Shown here: positions 50,894-59,794 of the stretch, one piece after another
Layout: the number at the start of each line of letters is the position of its first letter
Position numbering within the stretch: the stretch's first letter is position 1
Source: Planctomycetota bacterium
GTDB taxonomy: Bacteria > Planctomycetota > UBA8742 > UBA2392
Length of the DNA: 64,000 nucleotides
Reading direction: 5' to 3'
Assembly: GCA_016722065.1 (NCBI GenBank)
Contig: JADKGX010000001.1
Location: forward strand, 868,001-932,000
Notes under the pieces: generated by a model
The model's database searches: none
Seen by the model: the letters and a program-made list of their open reading frames with translations, nothing else
What the model was told of the DNA's origin: nothing
Translations under genes and position numbers: made by a program

Positions 50894-51126
50894 GTGCTCT
50901 CCTTGGTTGCAAAAACCGCAGAGGCCGGGGCGGGTGGCGCCAACAGCGCGGGAAACGGGGGGCGGTGTTTCCCTTACAGGCGTCTGCCAGCGCCACTCGC
51001 CCCGACCTCAATGTTATCAATGCAACGGCCGTGCCAACGGGTGTTTACCGGCCCAAGCGTGCCGAAATGGCACCTGAGAGGCGCACAGGTTCAAGTCTTG
51101 CAACGACCCTGCCAGATTGGCCGGGG

Positions 51127-51615
51127 CTATCTCGACGCGACCGAAATCAGGTAGTCGAACTCGCTGGCCGGGCTGTTGGGGTCAAAACGATCGTCGTAGA
51201 TCTCGAGTTCCCCGACATCCGTGTGGTCGTAATCCGATTGCTGCACCCAGTCGTGAATGTCCCTGATTGACTTTTCCAGGCCGGAAAGCGGCCCTTTGTG
51301 CGTAATGCGCGCAAACGTGGCCGCCGGCATTTCGTGGCAGGCCATGTCTTTGGGCTGGCCCGCGAAATCACTGACTTCGATTCCGGCCAGGTACATCAAT
51401 TCTTCCGGATGCTTGCGCTGGGCCGCGGGCAGGAACCACATGACCCCGCAGGTTTCGCCGGCCTTGTGGCGCACTTCGCCCAGGCGCGGGATGAAGCGCT
51501 GCCACAGGGGGCCGATCACCTGCATTGAGGTGGCGTCTTTGGACAACAGGGAGATGAAGGGCGAACTGAAGCCCACGAATTTGGACGGTCCTCGCTGCAC
51601 GATCTCGATGTTCAT
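51127..51615 (-). CDS. GyrI-like / AraC effector-binding-domain protein
   Basis: 162 residues from ATG at 51615 (GGAG ribosome site). It has the pattern of the GyrI-like small-molecule-binding fold: MNIEIVQRGPSKFVGFSSPF, a middle AGIEVSDFAG, then MPAATFARITHKGPLSGLEK before a helix, and an end with EIYDDRF then EFDYLISVA. Such stand-alone domains bind drugs or hydrophobic ligands, or hydrolyse cyclopropane compounds. No DNA-binding domain is attached. It lies 54 bases upstream of the RIO kinase gene's end, on the same strand. Confidence 0.75.
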   Translation of the reverse strand: MNIEIVQRGPSKFVGFSSPFISLLSKDATSMQVIGPLWQRFIPRLGEVRHKAGETCGVMWFLPAAQRKHPEELMYLAGIEVSDFAGQPKDMACHEMPAATFARITHKGPLSGLEKSIRDIHDWVQQSDYDHTDVGELEIYDDRFDPNSPASEFDYLISVASR

Positions 51616-51669
51616 GTTGGCTCCGGTTCCCTGGGGCGCCGCTGCGACACCCCAGGGAACTGATGTTGC

Positions 51670-52413
51670 CTAAAGCTCGGCGCGCTTCCAGCGATTCCAC
51701 AGGCCTTGGACAAAGCCCTGGGGGTTGTCGCGCACGCCCAGCTTTTCGAAGTAGCGATAGCAGGTGGCCACGTCGCGATCGAGCAATTGCCGGGCGCTTG
51801 GGTTGAAGCGGGCGTCCACGGCTTGCGGCACGTCAATGATGCGCAACGGGTCGGCTGAATCCTCTACATCAACCAGCACGTTGTACGGCGACAGGTCGCC
51901 ATGGACGGTGTTGGATTGCAGCATCATCTCGATGTTGCTCTTCAGCAGCTTCCATAGCGCCGGTGCGTTCTGGGGCGGCAGCTTGGCCTGTTGCAGCGTG
52001 GGGCATGGGCCCTCCGGCCCGCCAAAGAACTCCATCAAGATCGCGCCGCCGACCTGCTTGACCGGCTTGGGCACGTAGACGCCGGCATCATAGAGCCGGT
52101 TCAGCGTTTCCCACTCCTGGCTGACCCACAGCATGAAGTGCACCTCAAGCCCGAACTCGGTGCCGTTTTCATAGGCGCGGCGCTCGCGATTATTGCCGTA
52201 CAGGCGCTGGTCCTGGTACACGGCATCGTTGCGAAAGCTGCGCTGGGCAAGTGGCTTGTAAATCTTGGCGGCCAGAAACTCCGCCCCGGTATCGGGGTGC
52301 GCCTTGCACGCCCATACGGTTGCTTCTTTGCCTGACTTGACGGGGTAAAGCACCTGCGTGATCAAAGAGAAGTCGATGAAAGGCTCGATCGCTTCCCGGG
52401 TTTCGGTATCCAT
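51670..52413 (-). CDS. RIO-type serine/threonine kinase
   Basis: 247 residues from ATG at 52413. RIO kinase motifs: the ATP-binding region VKSGKEATVWACKAHPDTGA with AAKIYKP, the catalytic loop HGDLSPYNVLVD, and the metal-binding IIDVPQAVD. An insertion of the kind seen in RIO1 (LYGNNRERRAYENGTEFGLE) is present. RIO kinases in bacteria are poorly understood and are often stand-alone. Just upstream lie a 10-residue ORF and a strong terminator, and a short overlapping ORF (52362-52490) carries the best ribosome site in the region, so its expression may be controlled by attenuation or coupling. Confidence 0.88.
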   Translation of the reverse strand: MDTETREAIEPFIDFSLITQVLYPVKSGKEATVWACKAHPDTGAEFLAAKIYKPLAQRSFRNDAVYQDQRLYGNNRERRAYENGTEFGLEVHFMLWVSQEWETLNRLYDAGVYVPKPVKQVGGAILMEFFGGPEGPCPTLQQAKLPPQNAPALWKLLKSNIEMMLQSNTVHGDLSPYNVLVDVEDSADPLRIIDVPQAVDARFNPSARQLLDRDVATCYRYFEKLGVRDNPQGFVQGLWNRWKRAEL

Positions 52414-52490
52414 GGCTGGATGATTTCCTTGTTGGGCAGGCCTTGGGCCGGCCGTAGTTGAATGCATTGACGAAACATGCGCGTTTTCAT
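52362..52490 (-). CDS. Short ORF overlapping the RIO kinase start
   Basis: 42 codons in a different frame (MKTRMFRQCIQLRPAQGLPN...), with AAAGGAGGTG eight bases or less from its ATG. It overlaps the first 52 bases of the kinase gene. It may be a translated leader that couples to the kinase, or the ribosome site may simply be left from another arrangement. Confidence 0.3.
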   Translation of the reverse strand: MKTRMFRQCIQLRPAQGLPNKEIIQPWIPKPGKRSSLSSTSL

Positions 52491-52510
52491 GGCGCACCTC
52501 CTTTGCGAAT

Positions 52511-52538
52511 GGAAAAGGCCGGTCCTCACGGACCGGCC
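52511..52538 (-). terminator. Terminator or attenuator upstream of the RIO kinase
   Basis: GGCCGGTCC and GGACCGGCC form a 9-bp stem with a 4-base loop, followed on the minus strand by TTTTCC. It lies between the 10-residue ORF and the kinase gene. Confidence 0.75.
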
Positions 52539-52567
52539 TCACGATGGGTGGGTTAACGGTCTCGTGC

Positions 52568-52600
52568 CTACGCAGCCTTGATGATCCGGACATTGGGCAT
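52568..52600 (-). CDS. 10-residue ORF with a strong ribosome site (possible leader peptide)
   Basis: The ORF reads MPNVRIIKAA and stops. AAGGAGAG is placed six bases before the ATG. The terminator at 52511-52538 follows 30 bases later. This is the arrangement of an attenuation leader or of a stand-alone micropeptide gene. The codons show no run of one amino acid that would reveal a regulated pathway. Confidence 0.4.
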   Translation of the reverse strand: MPNVRIIKAA

Positions 52601-52667
52601 GAGACTCTCCTTGCGGCCCGCAACATGCAGGCCTGTGCAGTGTACGACGCCATGTTGACGTGTCAAG

Positions 52668-53648
52668 TCAATCGCGCAGGCGCTTGAGGTCCTTTTCGTC
52701 AAACTTGCCTGCTGCGGCGTCTTCAAACTTCTTCTTGGCGTCGCCAAAGGTCTTGCTGTGGTCCTTGGATTCATGCACCGCGCCGGCTGTCAGGTCGTAC
52801 TTCAGGGCATCGGTGCGGAAGCGGTTCAGTTCTGTTGACGGCGTGGCGGCCAGCTCGCTGGCGGCCTGGCTGTGGCGGCAATCGTCGGATTGAAGTTGCG
52901 CATCGGACAGCGCCAGCACGTCGGCACGTTCATACAGGAACACGGCTACAAAATCCTGCGCCGGGGAATGCAGCCGCGTGAACAGCGCCAGTGAATAGCG
53001 CGCCTCGTACCAATACTTGATGCATTCCGCCCATTCCTTTTCCAGCGCGTTCTTGTTGGGCTTTTCGGCTTTGCGGGTTTCCTTGACCTTGTCGTACTTG
53101 TCCTCGAACTTGCGGTAGTCACCCTCAAACTGCTTCCAGGCCTTGGAGCCCTCCAGCCCGGGCAGCAGGGTCTTGACCGCCGCCACGTATTCGTCGGCCA
53201 GCCGTTCGTGTTCCAGCTCGGCTGCGGTTTTGGCTGGCGGTTGCGGGTTCTTGGGCTGCTTGGGCGGCGTTTCTACTTTGGGGTCAACGGGCTTAGTGGG
53301 CTGCTTGGGCGGCGTTTCCACCTTGGGGTCAGCGGGCTTGGTTGGAGTTTCCACCTTGGGGTCAACCGGCTTGGTGGGCTGCTTGGGCTGAGTTTCGACC
53401 TTGGGGTCGGCTGGCTTGGTTGGAGTTTCCACCTTGGGGTCAACGGGCTTGGTGGGCTGCTTGGGCTGAGTTTCGACCTTGGGGTCGGCTGGCTTGGCCG
53501 GCTTGGGGTCTTCGCGCCAGGTGGGGTCCTGGGGCGTTGCTTCTGGTTGCGGCTGGCTTTCGGGGCTCGAGTCTTTGTGGTTGCTTGAGGCACAAGCGGC
53601 CAGCAGCGACAGCGCCAACACGGCAATCCAGCGACTTGCAGGCTTCAT
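52668..53648 (-). CDS. Proline-rich repeat lipoprotein
   Basis: 326 residues. A lipoprotein signal with a clean lipobox (MKPASRWIAVLALSLLAAC) is followed by residues 35-135 made of tandem Pro/Lys/Val/Glu repeats, alternating KPADPKVETQPKQPT with KPVDPKVETPT. The repeat is also near-identical in DNA (53262-53505). The C-terminal 190 residues are helical and charged (KAWKQFEGDYRKFEDKYDKV), with two Cys. The rod-like Pro-rich part probably spans the periplasm or cell wall to place the C-terminal domain. Function unknown. Confidence 0.75.
   Translation of the reverse strand: MKPASRWIAVLALSLLAACASSNHKDSSPESQPQPEATPQDPTWREDPKPAKPADPKVETQPKQPTKPVDPKVETPTKPADPKVETQPKQPTKPVDPKVETPTKPADPKVETPPKQPTKPVDPKVETPPKQPKNPQPPAKTAAELEHERLADEYVAAVKTLLPGLEGSKAWKQFEGDYRKFEDKYDKVKETRKAEKPNKNALEKEWAECIKYWYEARYSLALFTRLHSPAQDFVAVFLYERADVLALSDAQLQSDDCRHSQAASELAATPSTELNRFRTDALKYDLTAGAVHESKDHSKTFGDAKKKFEDAAAGKFDEKDLKRLRD
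53262..53505 (-). repeat. Tandem repeat coding a Pro/Lys-rich rod
   Basis: Units of about 78-84 bases repeat two to three times with few differences, for example TTGGTGGGCTGCTTGGGCTG followed by AGTTTCGACCTTGGGGTCGG on the plus strand. Copy number is likely to vary by slippage. Confidence 0.75.
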
Positions 53649-53716
53649 GGGCTCTCCTTGTAGGGCGCGGAACGGCGCGGCAGGGCGCAGAATAACAAGG
53701 GTTGCAGGCGAAGGCG

Positions 53717-56500
53717 CTAGTGCGGGTGGCGCACGGCCTCAAGTTCTGCTTCGGCCTGGGCAGGCTTGCCGGGCTTGACTGGTATCAGGTTCACGGCGCA
53801 GACCTTGTATTCGGCGGTGCCGGCCAGCGGGTCACCCGCATCCACCGTAAGCTTGTTGATTGCGGCGTCGGCAAAGTGCAGCGGCAGCCACACATTGCCC
53901 TTCTGCACGCGGCCGGACTGCCAGACCTTGGCCTTGATGCCGCCACGACGCGAGACGATTTTGACCATGTCGCCGTCTTTGACGCCAAGACGCGCGGCGT
54001 CATCTTCATGCACTTCAATGAAGCACTCGCCCACTTTGTCCATGGTTCCGCTATCGCGGCGGGTTTGGGTGCCGGCGTTGTAATGGTAAAGCACGCGGCC
54101 CGTGGCCAGGTTGAAGGGGTATTCGGCATCGGGCAGCTCAACCGGCGGCCGGAAGTTGGTCACGATGAACGTGCCCTTGCCCTTGACCGGTCCGCCTTCA
54201 TGCATGAACACGGTGCCCGGGTGATCCGGTGCCGGGCAGGGCCATTGCACTCCCATGGGTGTGCGGTCCAGCCGCTCATGGCTTATGCCCGCATAGCGCG
54301 GGGCCAGTGCCGCGATCTCGGCATAAATCTCGCCGGCGTCTTTGTAATGCGGCATGGCGTAACCTGCGGCGCGGGCGAAATCGGCCAGAATTTCCCAATC
54401 CGGCCGGGCGTTGCCGGGCGGGTTGACGGCCTTGCGAACGCGCTGGACGCGGCGGTCCGTGTTGGTGAACACGCCGTCTTTTTCTGCAAAGTTGGCACCT
54501 GGGAAAACCACGTGGGCGTACTTTGTGGTTTCGTTCATGAAGATGTCCTGGTGAATCAGGAACTCGAGTGCCTTCACGCCGTGTTCCAGATGGTTGGTGT
54601 TGGGCTCCGAGATCAAAATATCCTCGCCCATCACGTACAGCGCTTTGACGCTGCTGTCTTCCACACCCTTCATGATTGCGTTCAGGTTCAAACCCACGCC
54701 GGCGGGCAGGTCCGTGGCCCAGGCCTTTTCGAACTTGGCCCGGTTGGCCGGGTCGTCTGCGGCCTGAAAGCCGGTGTAGTACAGCGGCGTGGCCCCGGCG
54801 TCGGTGGCGCCCTGGACGTTGTTCTGGCCGCGCAGCGAGTTCAAGCCGCCAAAGGGCACGCCCAGGTGGCCGGTCATCATGACCAGGTTGGCAAGGCTGA
54901 AAATGTTGTCCGTGCCGTGGGCGTGTTCGGTGATCCCCAGGGTGTAGTAGATCGCGGCCTTGCGGGTTTGGGCGTATTCCAGGGCCACGGCCTTGATGGC
55001 AGCGGCGGGCACGCCGGTAACACGTTCGGCTTCGGCCAAGTTGAACTTGGCCAGGTTGGCCTTGAGTTCCGGCCAGCCTTCGGTGTGTTTGGCGATGAAA
55101 TCTTTGTCGACAAGGCCTTCATCCACAATCGCCTTCATCATGGCGTTGACCAGCCAGACATCGGTGCCGGGCCGCAACTGCATGTGGGTGTCAGCGTATT
55201 CGGCCAGCCAGATCTTGCGCGGGTCAGCCACCACCAGGCGCGCGCCGCGCTGGCGGGCGACCTTCATTTCCATGGCGATAATCGGGTGTGCTTCTGTGGT
55301 GTTGCTGCCAATGACGAACATGAAGTCCAGGTCCCGGATTTCCGGGATGCTGTTGGACATGACACCTGCGCCGAAGCTCTTCACGAGAGCTTGCTCCGTG
55401 GGGAAGTGTCACGTGGCGGCACAGGAATGCACGTTGCCGGTCTTGAAGGCCGCGCGTGAGACCTTGCTCATCATGAAGTTTTCTTCGCCGGTGCAGCGGG
55501 CCGAAGAAATGAAGCCCAGGCTTTGCGGCCCGTGGCGCTGCTTGACGCGGTTCATGCCCTCGGCTGCGAACTTCAGGGCCTCGGGCCAGCTTACGGCGTG
55601 CAGCTTGCCGTCGGCCTTGCGAATCATGGGCTCAGTGATGCGGTCTTTGTGGTGAATGAAGTCGTAGGCAAAGCGGCCCTTGATGCACAGGTTGCCGTCG
55701 TTGACGGTTTCGCCGGGCGCGGGGCTGGTGATGCGCACGACCTTTTCCTGCCCGTTCACCTTGGCGACATTCAAATCCATCTGGCAGCCCACGCCGCAAT
55801 AGTTGCAGGTGGTGCGCACCTTGCGCTCAATCTGGTGGGGCAGAATGTCGATTGCCTTTTTCTCGACCAGTGCGCCCGTGGGGCAGGTGTCAATGCAGCC
55901 GCCGCAAAGTTCGCAACTGGTATCCAGCAGGCCGCGCATGCCGGCGGTGCCAATGGTGGTCTCACTGCCGCGGCCGGTAAGCGTGATGGCGTTGACGGCC
56001 TCGATTTCATCGCAATAGCGCGTGCAGCGGGCACACAGCACGCAAAGTTCCGGGTTGAATTGAATGTACGGGTTCTTGTCGCCGGCGCGCGCGGCGCGGG
56101 GCGCTTCCACGGCTTCCAGGGCCACGGGCGTGCAATCCTTGGCCCAGGTGCGCAGGTCGTTGTGGTTGCAAGTTTCAACTGGCAGGCCGGAATCGTCCAG
56201 CTTGTGGTCGGCCATGTACAGGCTGACCAGCAGGTCCTGGTGCTTCTGAACGCGCGGGCTGGTGGCGTGGGTTTTGACCACCTGGTTGGGCACGGCGTTC
56301 CAGGCGCAGGAAGGCTGCAAGCGGCGCTGGCCCCCGACCTCGACCAGGCAGGCGCGGCAGGCCCCGGCGGGGTCCAGGCGCTTGTCGTCACAAAGGGTCG
56401 GAATGGCGATACCCTCGCGCTGGCAGGCGCGAAGCACGGTTTCGCCAGCCCGGGCTTGGACCGGCTTGCCGTCAACGGTGATCGTGAATGTATCGGTCAT
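53717..56500 (-). CDS. fdhA: NAD-linked formate dehydrogenase alpha subunit, selenocysteine-containing
   Basis: 927 residues if the in-frame TGA at 55409-55411 is read as selenocysteine (residue 364). The two halves, on either side of the TGA, join into one normal-length enzyme. N-terminal 2Fe-2S domain (GKPVQARAGETVLRACQREG; C at GACRACLVEVGG), His/Cys region, two 4Fe-4S clusters (CVLCARCTRYC and CELCGGCIDTC), then the molybdopterin domain with its own cluster (CNYCGVGCQ). The Sec lies in NVHSCAAT-U-HFPTEQALV, where FdhA enzymes carry Sec or Cys next to a conserved His. It oxidises formate to CO2 at a Mo or W bis-pterin site. ATG at 56500 is the start of a clean MTDTFTITVDGKP. The partner NuoEF-like gene is at 58.0-59.5 kb. 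Confidence 0.9.
55374..55411 (-). promoter_or_regulatory. Sec UGA codon and candidate SECIS hairpin in fdhA
   Basis: TGA at 55411-55409, then 16 bases, then AAGCTCT and AGAGCTT (7 bp) around the 5-base loop CGTGA. A stem starting 17 bases past the UGA with a GU-containing loop is the known layout of bacterial SECIS elements recognised by SelB. Confidence 0.7.
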
Positions 56501-56578
56501 GTCGTTCCGCGCGGAGTGTACCATTTTTCCACAACCGCCAAGGGTGGCAAGGGGTCAGGGGCGTTGAACCCGGAGCCA

Positions 56579-56628
56579 TGGGGGTTTGTATGGGCCCCGG
56601 GCGATGAGCCCCGGAAGGGCGACAGATC
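56579..56628. repeat. REP unit left of the RAYT gene
   Basis: Contains GGGCCCCGGGCGATGAGCCC followed by CGGAAGGGCGACAGATC. Its last 11 bases, GGCGACAGATC (56618-56628), are the inverted repeat of 57098-57108 and overlap the transposase stop codon by two bases. Confidence 0.8.
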
Positions 56629-57088
56629 ATTCGTCGCCAACACCCTCAATGAACTCCGGGTCGCCGACGAAGCCGTGGATTTTCAGCAGCCTTTCGAGCT
56701 CTTCATTCAACGAATGTTCCCGATGGTGTTCTTCCTGCCCAAGAACGTATTCCCGAACCTGTTGCAGGTGGCCCGCGCTAAGGGAAAACGCGCCATACCC
56801 GCGTTGCCAGCCAAAACCAACTTCGGGGTAGTTCTCGCGAAACGTTTTGGACGAGTTCGCTTTCACTTTGCGAACGACGTCGGCCAACGCAAACCGCGCT
56901 GGAAGGTCGATCAACACGTGGCAATGGTCGGCGACGCCATCAATCGCGTGCACAAAGCAATCGTGGTTCTTGAAGATCGCGACCATGTAGGCATACAGCG
57001 CCGGTTTGAACTCCGCGGTGATGATTGGCGCGCGGCGTTTCGTGGCGAACACGACGTGCACGAGCAATCGGGTATAGGTGTGCGCCAC
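56627..57088 (-). CDS. REP-associated tyrosine transposase (RAYT, Y1/IS200-like)
   Basis: 153 residues from GTG at 57088 (GGAGG ribosome site). HUH-type single-strand nuclease: the paired His motif HCHVLIDLP, the catalytic Tyr in REYVLGQEEHH, and the IS200-like N-terminus TRLLVHVVFATKRRAP. Such domesticated transposases act on REP palindromes. REP units lie on both sides of the gene, with 11-bp perfect inverted ends, and further copies are at 44.4, 47.3 and 48.1 kb, so this is probably the enzyme that serves them. It sits between fdhB and fdhA on the same strand. Confidence 0.9.
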   Translation of the reverse strand: MAHTYTRLLVHVVFATKRRAPIITAEFKPALYAYMVAIFKNHDCFVHAIDGVADHCHVLIDLPARFALADVVRKVKANSSKTFRENYPEVGFGWQRGYGAFSLSAGHLQQVREYVLGQEEHHREHSLNEELERLLKIHGFVGDPEFIEGVGDE

Positions 57089-57097
57089 GTAGCCTCC

Positions 57098-57189
57098 GAT
57101 CTGTCGCCGCTCCGCGGCTTGGGCTTTTGGGCATGGGGACCCCCGGCTTACGCCGGGGGCTAACCATCTTTGCCCGCTCCGCGGGCAAC
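57098..57189. repeat. REP unit right of the RAYT gene
   Basis: Starts GATCTGTCGCC, then CCGCGGC-type hairpin, CATGGGGAC, the palindrome CCCCCGGCTTACGCCGGGGG, and TTTGCCCGCTCCGCGGGC. The order of blocks is the same as in the unit at 47344-47440. Confidence 0.8.
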
Positions 57190-57352
57190 GACAATGATGT
57201 TTCCCGCACCATGCTGGCGCGCAGAAATCAGCCCCACAACCGCCGCTAGTCGCTTTCCGCTTGGTACTCCGGAAGCAAGGCGAGCGTAGGCTGTTTTCTT
57301 ATCAAGGCATTCTCGACATCGGCTACTGATACGAACTAATATCACCAGTACC

Positions 57353-57967
57353 TTGATCCCTCTCGCTCAAGCCGCAAACGACTATGGGGCATACTCCGGT
57401 GGCTTGGGGTTGTTGAACCTTATATGCGGCATCGCTGCGGCCATAATCGTCAGCAATAAGGGCCACAGCGGATATCAGATTGCGATGCATGCAATAGCCG
57501 GAATCCTGTGCTGTGGCATCGGTTCATTGATTTCTGCACTGGTCGCCAAGGACCTGCGCCAAGAGAAAAGCAACGCGCAGATGTGGTTCGCGGGCCAAGC
57601 GCAACAACAGAACCAAGACCAGATGCGCTACGAAATGTCCCGGATGCAGCGGGAAATTCAGGAACTTCGCAACCAGCAGGCCCAAACCAACCAGGGGTCA
57701 GCGTACCAGCCGCCAATGCCCGCCGAATCAGGGCCTGTGCCTAGCGGTCCGGAGACGTCAACCGAGTCAACCGCATGGCTTGATGATCTTGCAGCCAAGG
57801 ATGCCGCGACGAACTCACTCGAGACAGCAATCGACCTGCGGGTAGTCTGCACCGCATGCGGCAAACGGTTCTCGGGCAAGAAGGCGCAACTGTCACGTAT
57901 CAAGGCATGCCCAAAATGCGGTGTTACCCCATTTGAGTTCCGGGAACTTCCGCCTCAACAAGGCTAA
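57353..57967 (+). CDS. Membrane protein with coiled coil and C-terminal zinc ribbon
   Basis: 204 residues from TTG at 57353 with no ribosome site, so the start is uncertain. Two hydrophobic segments (LGLLNLICGIAAAIIVSNKG and YQIAMHAIAGILCCGIGSLI) are followed by a Gln-rich coiled coil (RYEMSRMQREIQELRNQQAQ), a disordered Pro/Ser linker, and a zinc ribbon (CTACGKRFSGKK then CPKCGVTPF). Function unknown. It is on the strand opposite to fdhB and fdhA, between them; the base composition looks a little lower in GC than its neighbours. Confidence 0.65.
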   Translation: MIPLAQAANDYGAYSGGLGLLNLICGIAAAIIVSNKGHSGYQIAMHAIAGILCCGIGSLISALVAKDLRQEKSNAQMWFAGQAQQQNQDQMRYEMSRMQREIQELRNQQAQTNQGSAYQPPMPAESGPVPSGPETSTESTAWLDDLAAKDAATNSLETAIDLRVVCTACGKRFSGKKAQLSRIKACPKCGVTPFEFRELPPQQG

Positions 57968-58016
57968 GGATGCGTAGATACACATCAGCTTGCGCCCAGA
58001 GCTAACCAGCCCGGCC

Positions 58017-59528
58017 CTACCGCTTTGCGAACTCTTGCGGCCAGTACTTCATGGCGTCTACCAGGGGTTTGTGGGCTACCATCCCCAGGCCGCAGATGCT
58101 GCCTTCTTCCATTTCCCAGCCGATGTCCTGGGCGTGTTCCAGCTTTTTGGGGTCGCCAGTCTTCAGATACTTCTTGGTCTGGCGGTGCAGATAGCGGCTT
58201 CCGATGCGGCACGGCGCGCATTGACCGCAGGATTCGACTTCAAAGAATTCCAGTTGCCACTGCGCGGCCTTGGCCATGTCTACGGTGTCGTTCAAAACGA
58301 CCACCCCGGCGCTGCCAAGCATCGAGCCTTCTTTGGCCAGACTCTTAAAATCCAGCGGGACGTTGCTCTTGCTGATCGGCAGAAAGCCGCTGCTGGCGCC
58401 GCCGGGCGAAAAGGCCTTGGGTGTGCCCTCGTATCCGCCGGCCACCGCCACCAGTTCATCCAGCGTGGCACCCAAGGGCAGTTCATACACCCCCGGTTTG
58501 TTGACGTGGCCTGAGATGCAGTACAGCTTGCTGCCCGCCTCGGTTCTGCCCAGCGCCTTAAACTTCGCGCCGCCGTTGTTGAGTATCCAGGGCACGCAGG
58601 CCAGCGTTTCCACGTTATTGATCAACGTGGGCTTGCCGCGAAAACCGAACTCGTGCGGAAAGGGCGGCTTCAGCCGCGGCATGCCGCGCTTGCCTTCCAT
58701 GCTTTCCAACAGCGCCGTTTCTTCGCCGCAGATGTACGCCCCGTGGCCCTGGTGAAAGTACCAGGTCACGAAGTTGACTTCCTGTTCCGCGCGCTTGAGC
58801 GCCGCTTTGACGGATTCGTACTCGGCCCGGAACTCGCCACGAATGTAAAAATGGCACTCCTGCGCCCCCACCGCATAGGCCGCGATCGCCATGCCTTCAA
58901 TGATCGCGTCGGGCCGGCGCAGCATCGTTTCGCGGTCCTTGAACGTGGCTGGTTCGGCCTCGTCGGCGTTGCACACCACGTAGCGTTCGGTTTCTTTCTG
59001 GGTGCTGACGCCCTTCCACTTGATGTGCGACGGAAAGCCGGCCCCGCCGCGGCCTTGCAGGCCGGATTCCTCCAGCAGCTTGAAAATGTCGGCCGGCGCC
59101 ATGGCGCGGGCTTTCTTCAGCGCGGCAAACTTGAAGTCCATCTTGCCGCCCAGGTTGCATGCCAGGCCGGGGTTATCGGGCGTGATGCCGCGCGGGCCGC
59201 GGGCTTTGTCGAACACGTTCAGGGATTCATCGAGTGCCGCAGGCGCGCGGTCGCACTGGCCAAGGCAGCTTACTTCTTCCACTTCTTTGCCCTGGGCCTT
59301 GAGTTGCGCCACAAGATCATCGCTGCCCCGGATACGGCAGCTCAAGCCATTGCAAACGCGCACGCGGGGGCCGCCCTTGAGCAGCGTATAGAAAGTGCCC
59401 GCGCCCCAGATTTCGGCCTCGCTGACGCGGGTCAGCTTGGCGACCTTGCGGACATTGTCTTCGGTGACGCCACCCAGCTCTTCCAGAAGGTGAAGAACTT
59501 CTTCGCGTTTAGCGCCGGTCTTTTGCAT
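58017..59528 (-). CDS. fdhB: NAD-linked formate dehydrogenase beta subunit (NuoE-NuoF fusion)
   Basis: 503 residues. Residues 1-80 are NuoE-like thioredoxin-fold 2Fe-2S sequence (GGVTEDNVRKVAKLTRVSEA; Cys at VCNGLSC and VSCLGQCDRAP). The rest is NuoF-like: GRGGAGFPSHIKWKGV for NADH/FMN binding, GAYICGEETALLESMEGKRG, and the 4Fe-4S motif ESCGQCAPCRIGS followed by a distant Cys. It passes electrons from FdhA to NAD. It lies upstream of fdhA on the same strand, but 1.5 kb containing the RAYT gene and a reverse-strand gene now separates them; in many genomes the two genes are adjacent. Confidence 0.93.
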   Translation of the reverse strand: MQKTGAKREEVLHLLEELGGVTEDNVRKVAKLTRVSEAEIWGAGTFYTLLKGGPRVRVCNGLSCRIRGSDDLVAQLKAQGKEVEEVSCLGQCDRAPAALDESLNVFDKARGPRGITPDNPGLACNLGGKMDFKFAALKKARAMAPADIFKLLEESGLQGRGGAGFPSHIKWKGVSTQKETERYVVCNADEAEPATFKDRETMLRRPDAIIEGMAIAAYAVGAQECHFYIRGEFRAEYESVKAALKRAEQEVNFVTWYFHQGHGAYICGEETALLESMEGKRGMPRLKPPFPHEFGFRGKPTLINNVETLACVPWILNNGGAKFKALGRTEAGSKLYCISGHVNKPGVYELPLGATLDELVAVAGGYEGTPKAFSPGGASSGFLPISKSNVPLDFKSLAKEGSMLGSAGVVVLNDTVDMAKAAQWQLEFFEVESCGQCAPCRIGSRYLHRQTKKYLKTGDPKKLEHAQDIGWEMEEGSICGLGMVAHKPLVDAMKYWPQEFAKR

Positions 59529-59794
59529 GGCGGCAGTCTACGGCTGAAGGCGCTTGTGGAAAGCGATCATCTTGCCCGCGCCCTTGGGGCGTCATTACCG
59601 GCGCGTAACGGGCTGCGTCGCCAGGGTCACATTGGGAACCCATAGTGGAATCGTAAGTAACGCCTGCGCAAGTGTTTACAGCGGCAACTGCAAGCTGGCG
59701 TGTGGTTTGCAGAGAAAACACTACTTACTACATGTATGTGATGTTTTGTCACGCGCTGGCGTGGTGTGGTGGGTTGGGCAGACAGGGGGCAAAC

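Noticed and set aside
53717..56500. fdhA as two separate genes or a pseudogene broken by a stop
   Set aside because: The stop is TGA at the known Sec position, both halves are intact, a hairpin follows at the right distance and SelB is present.
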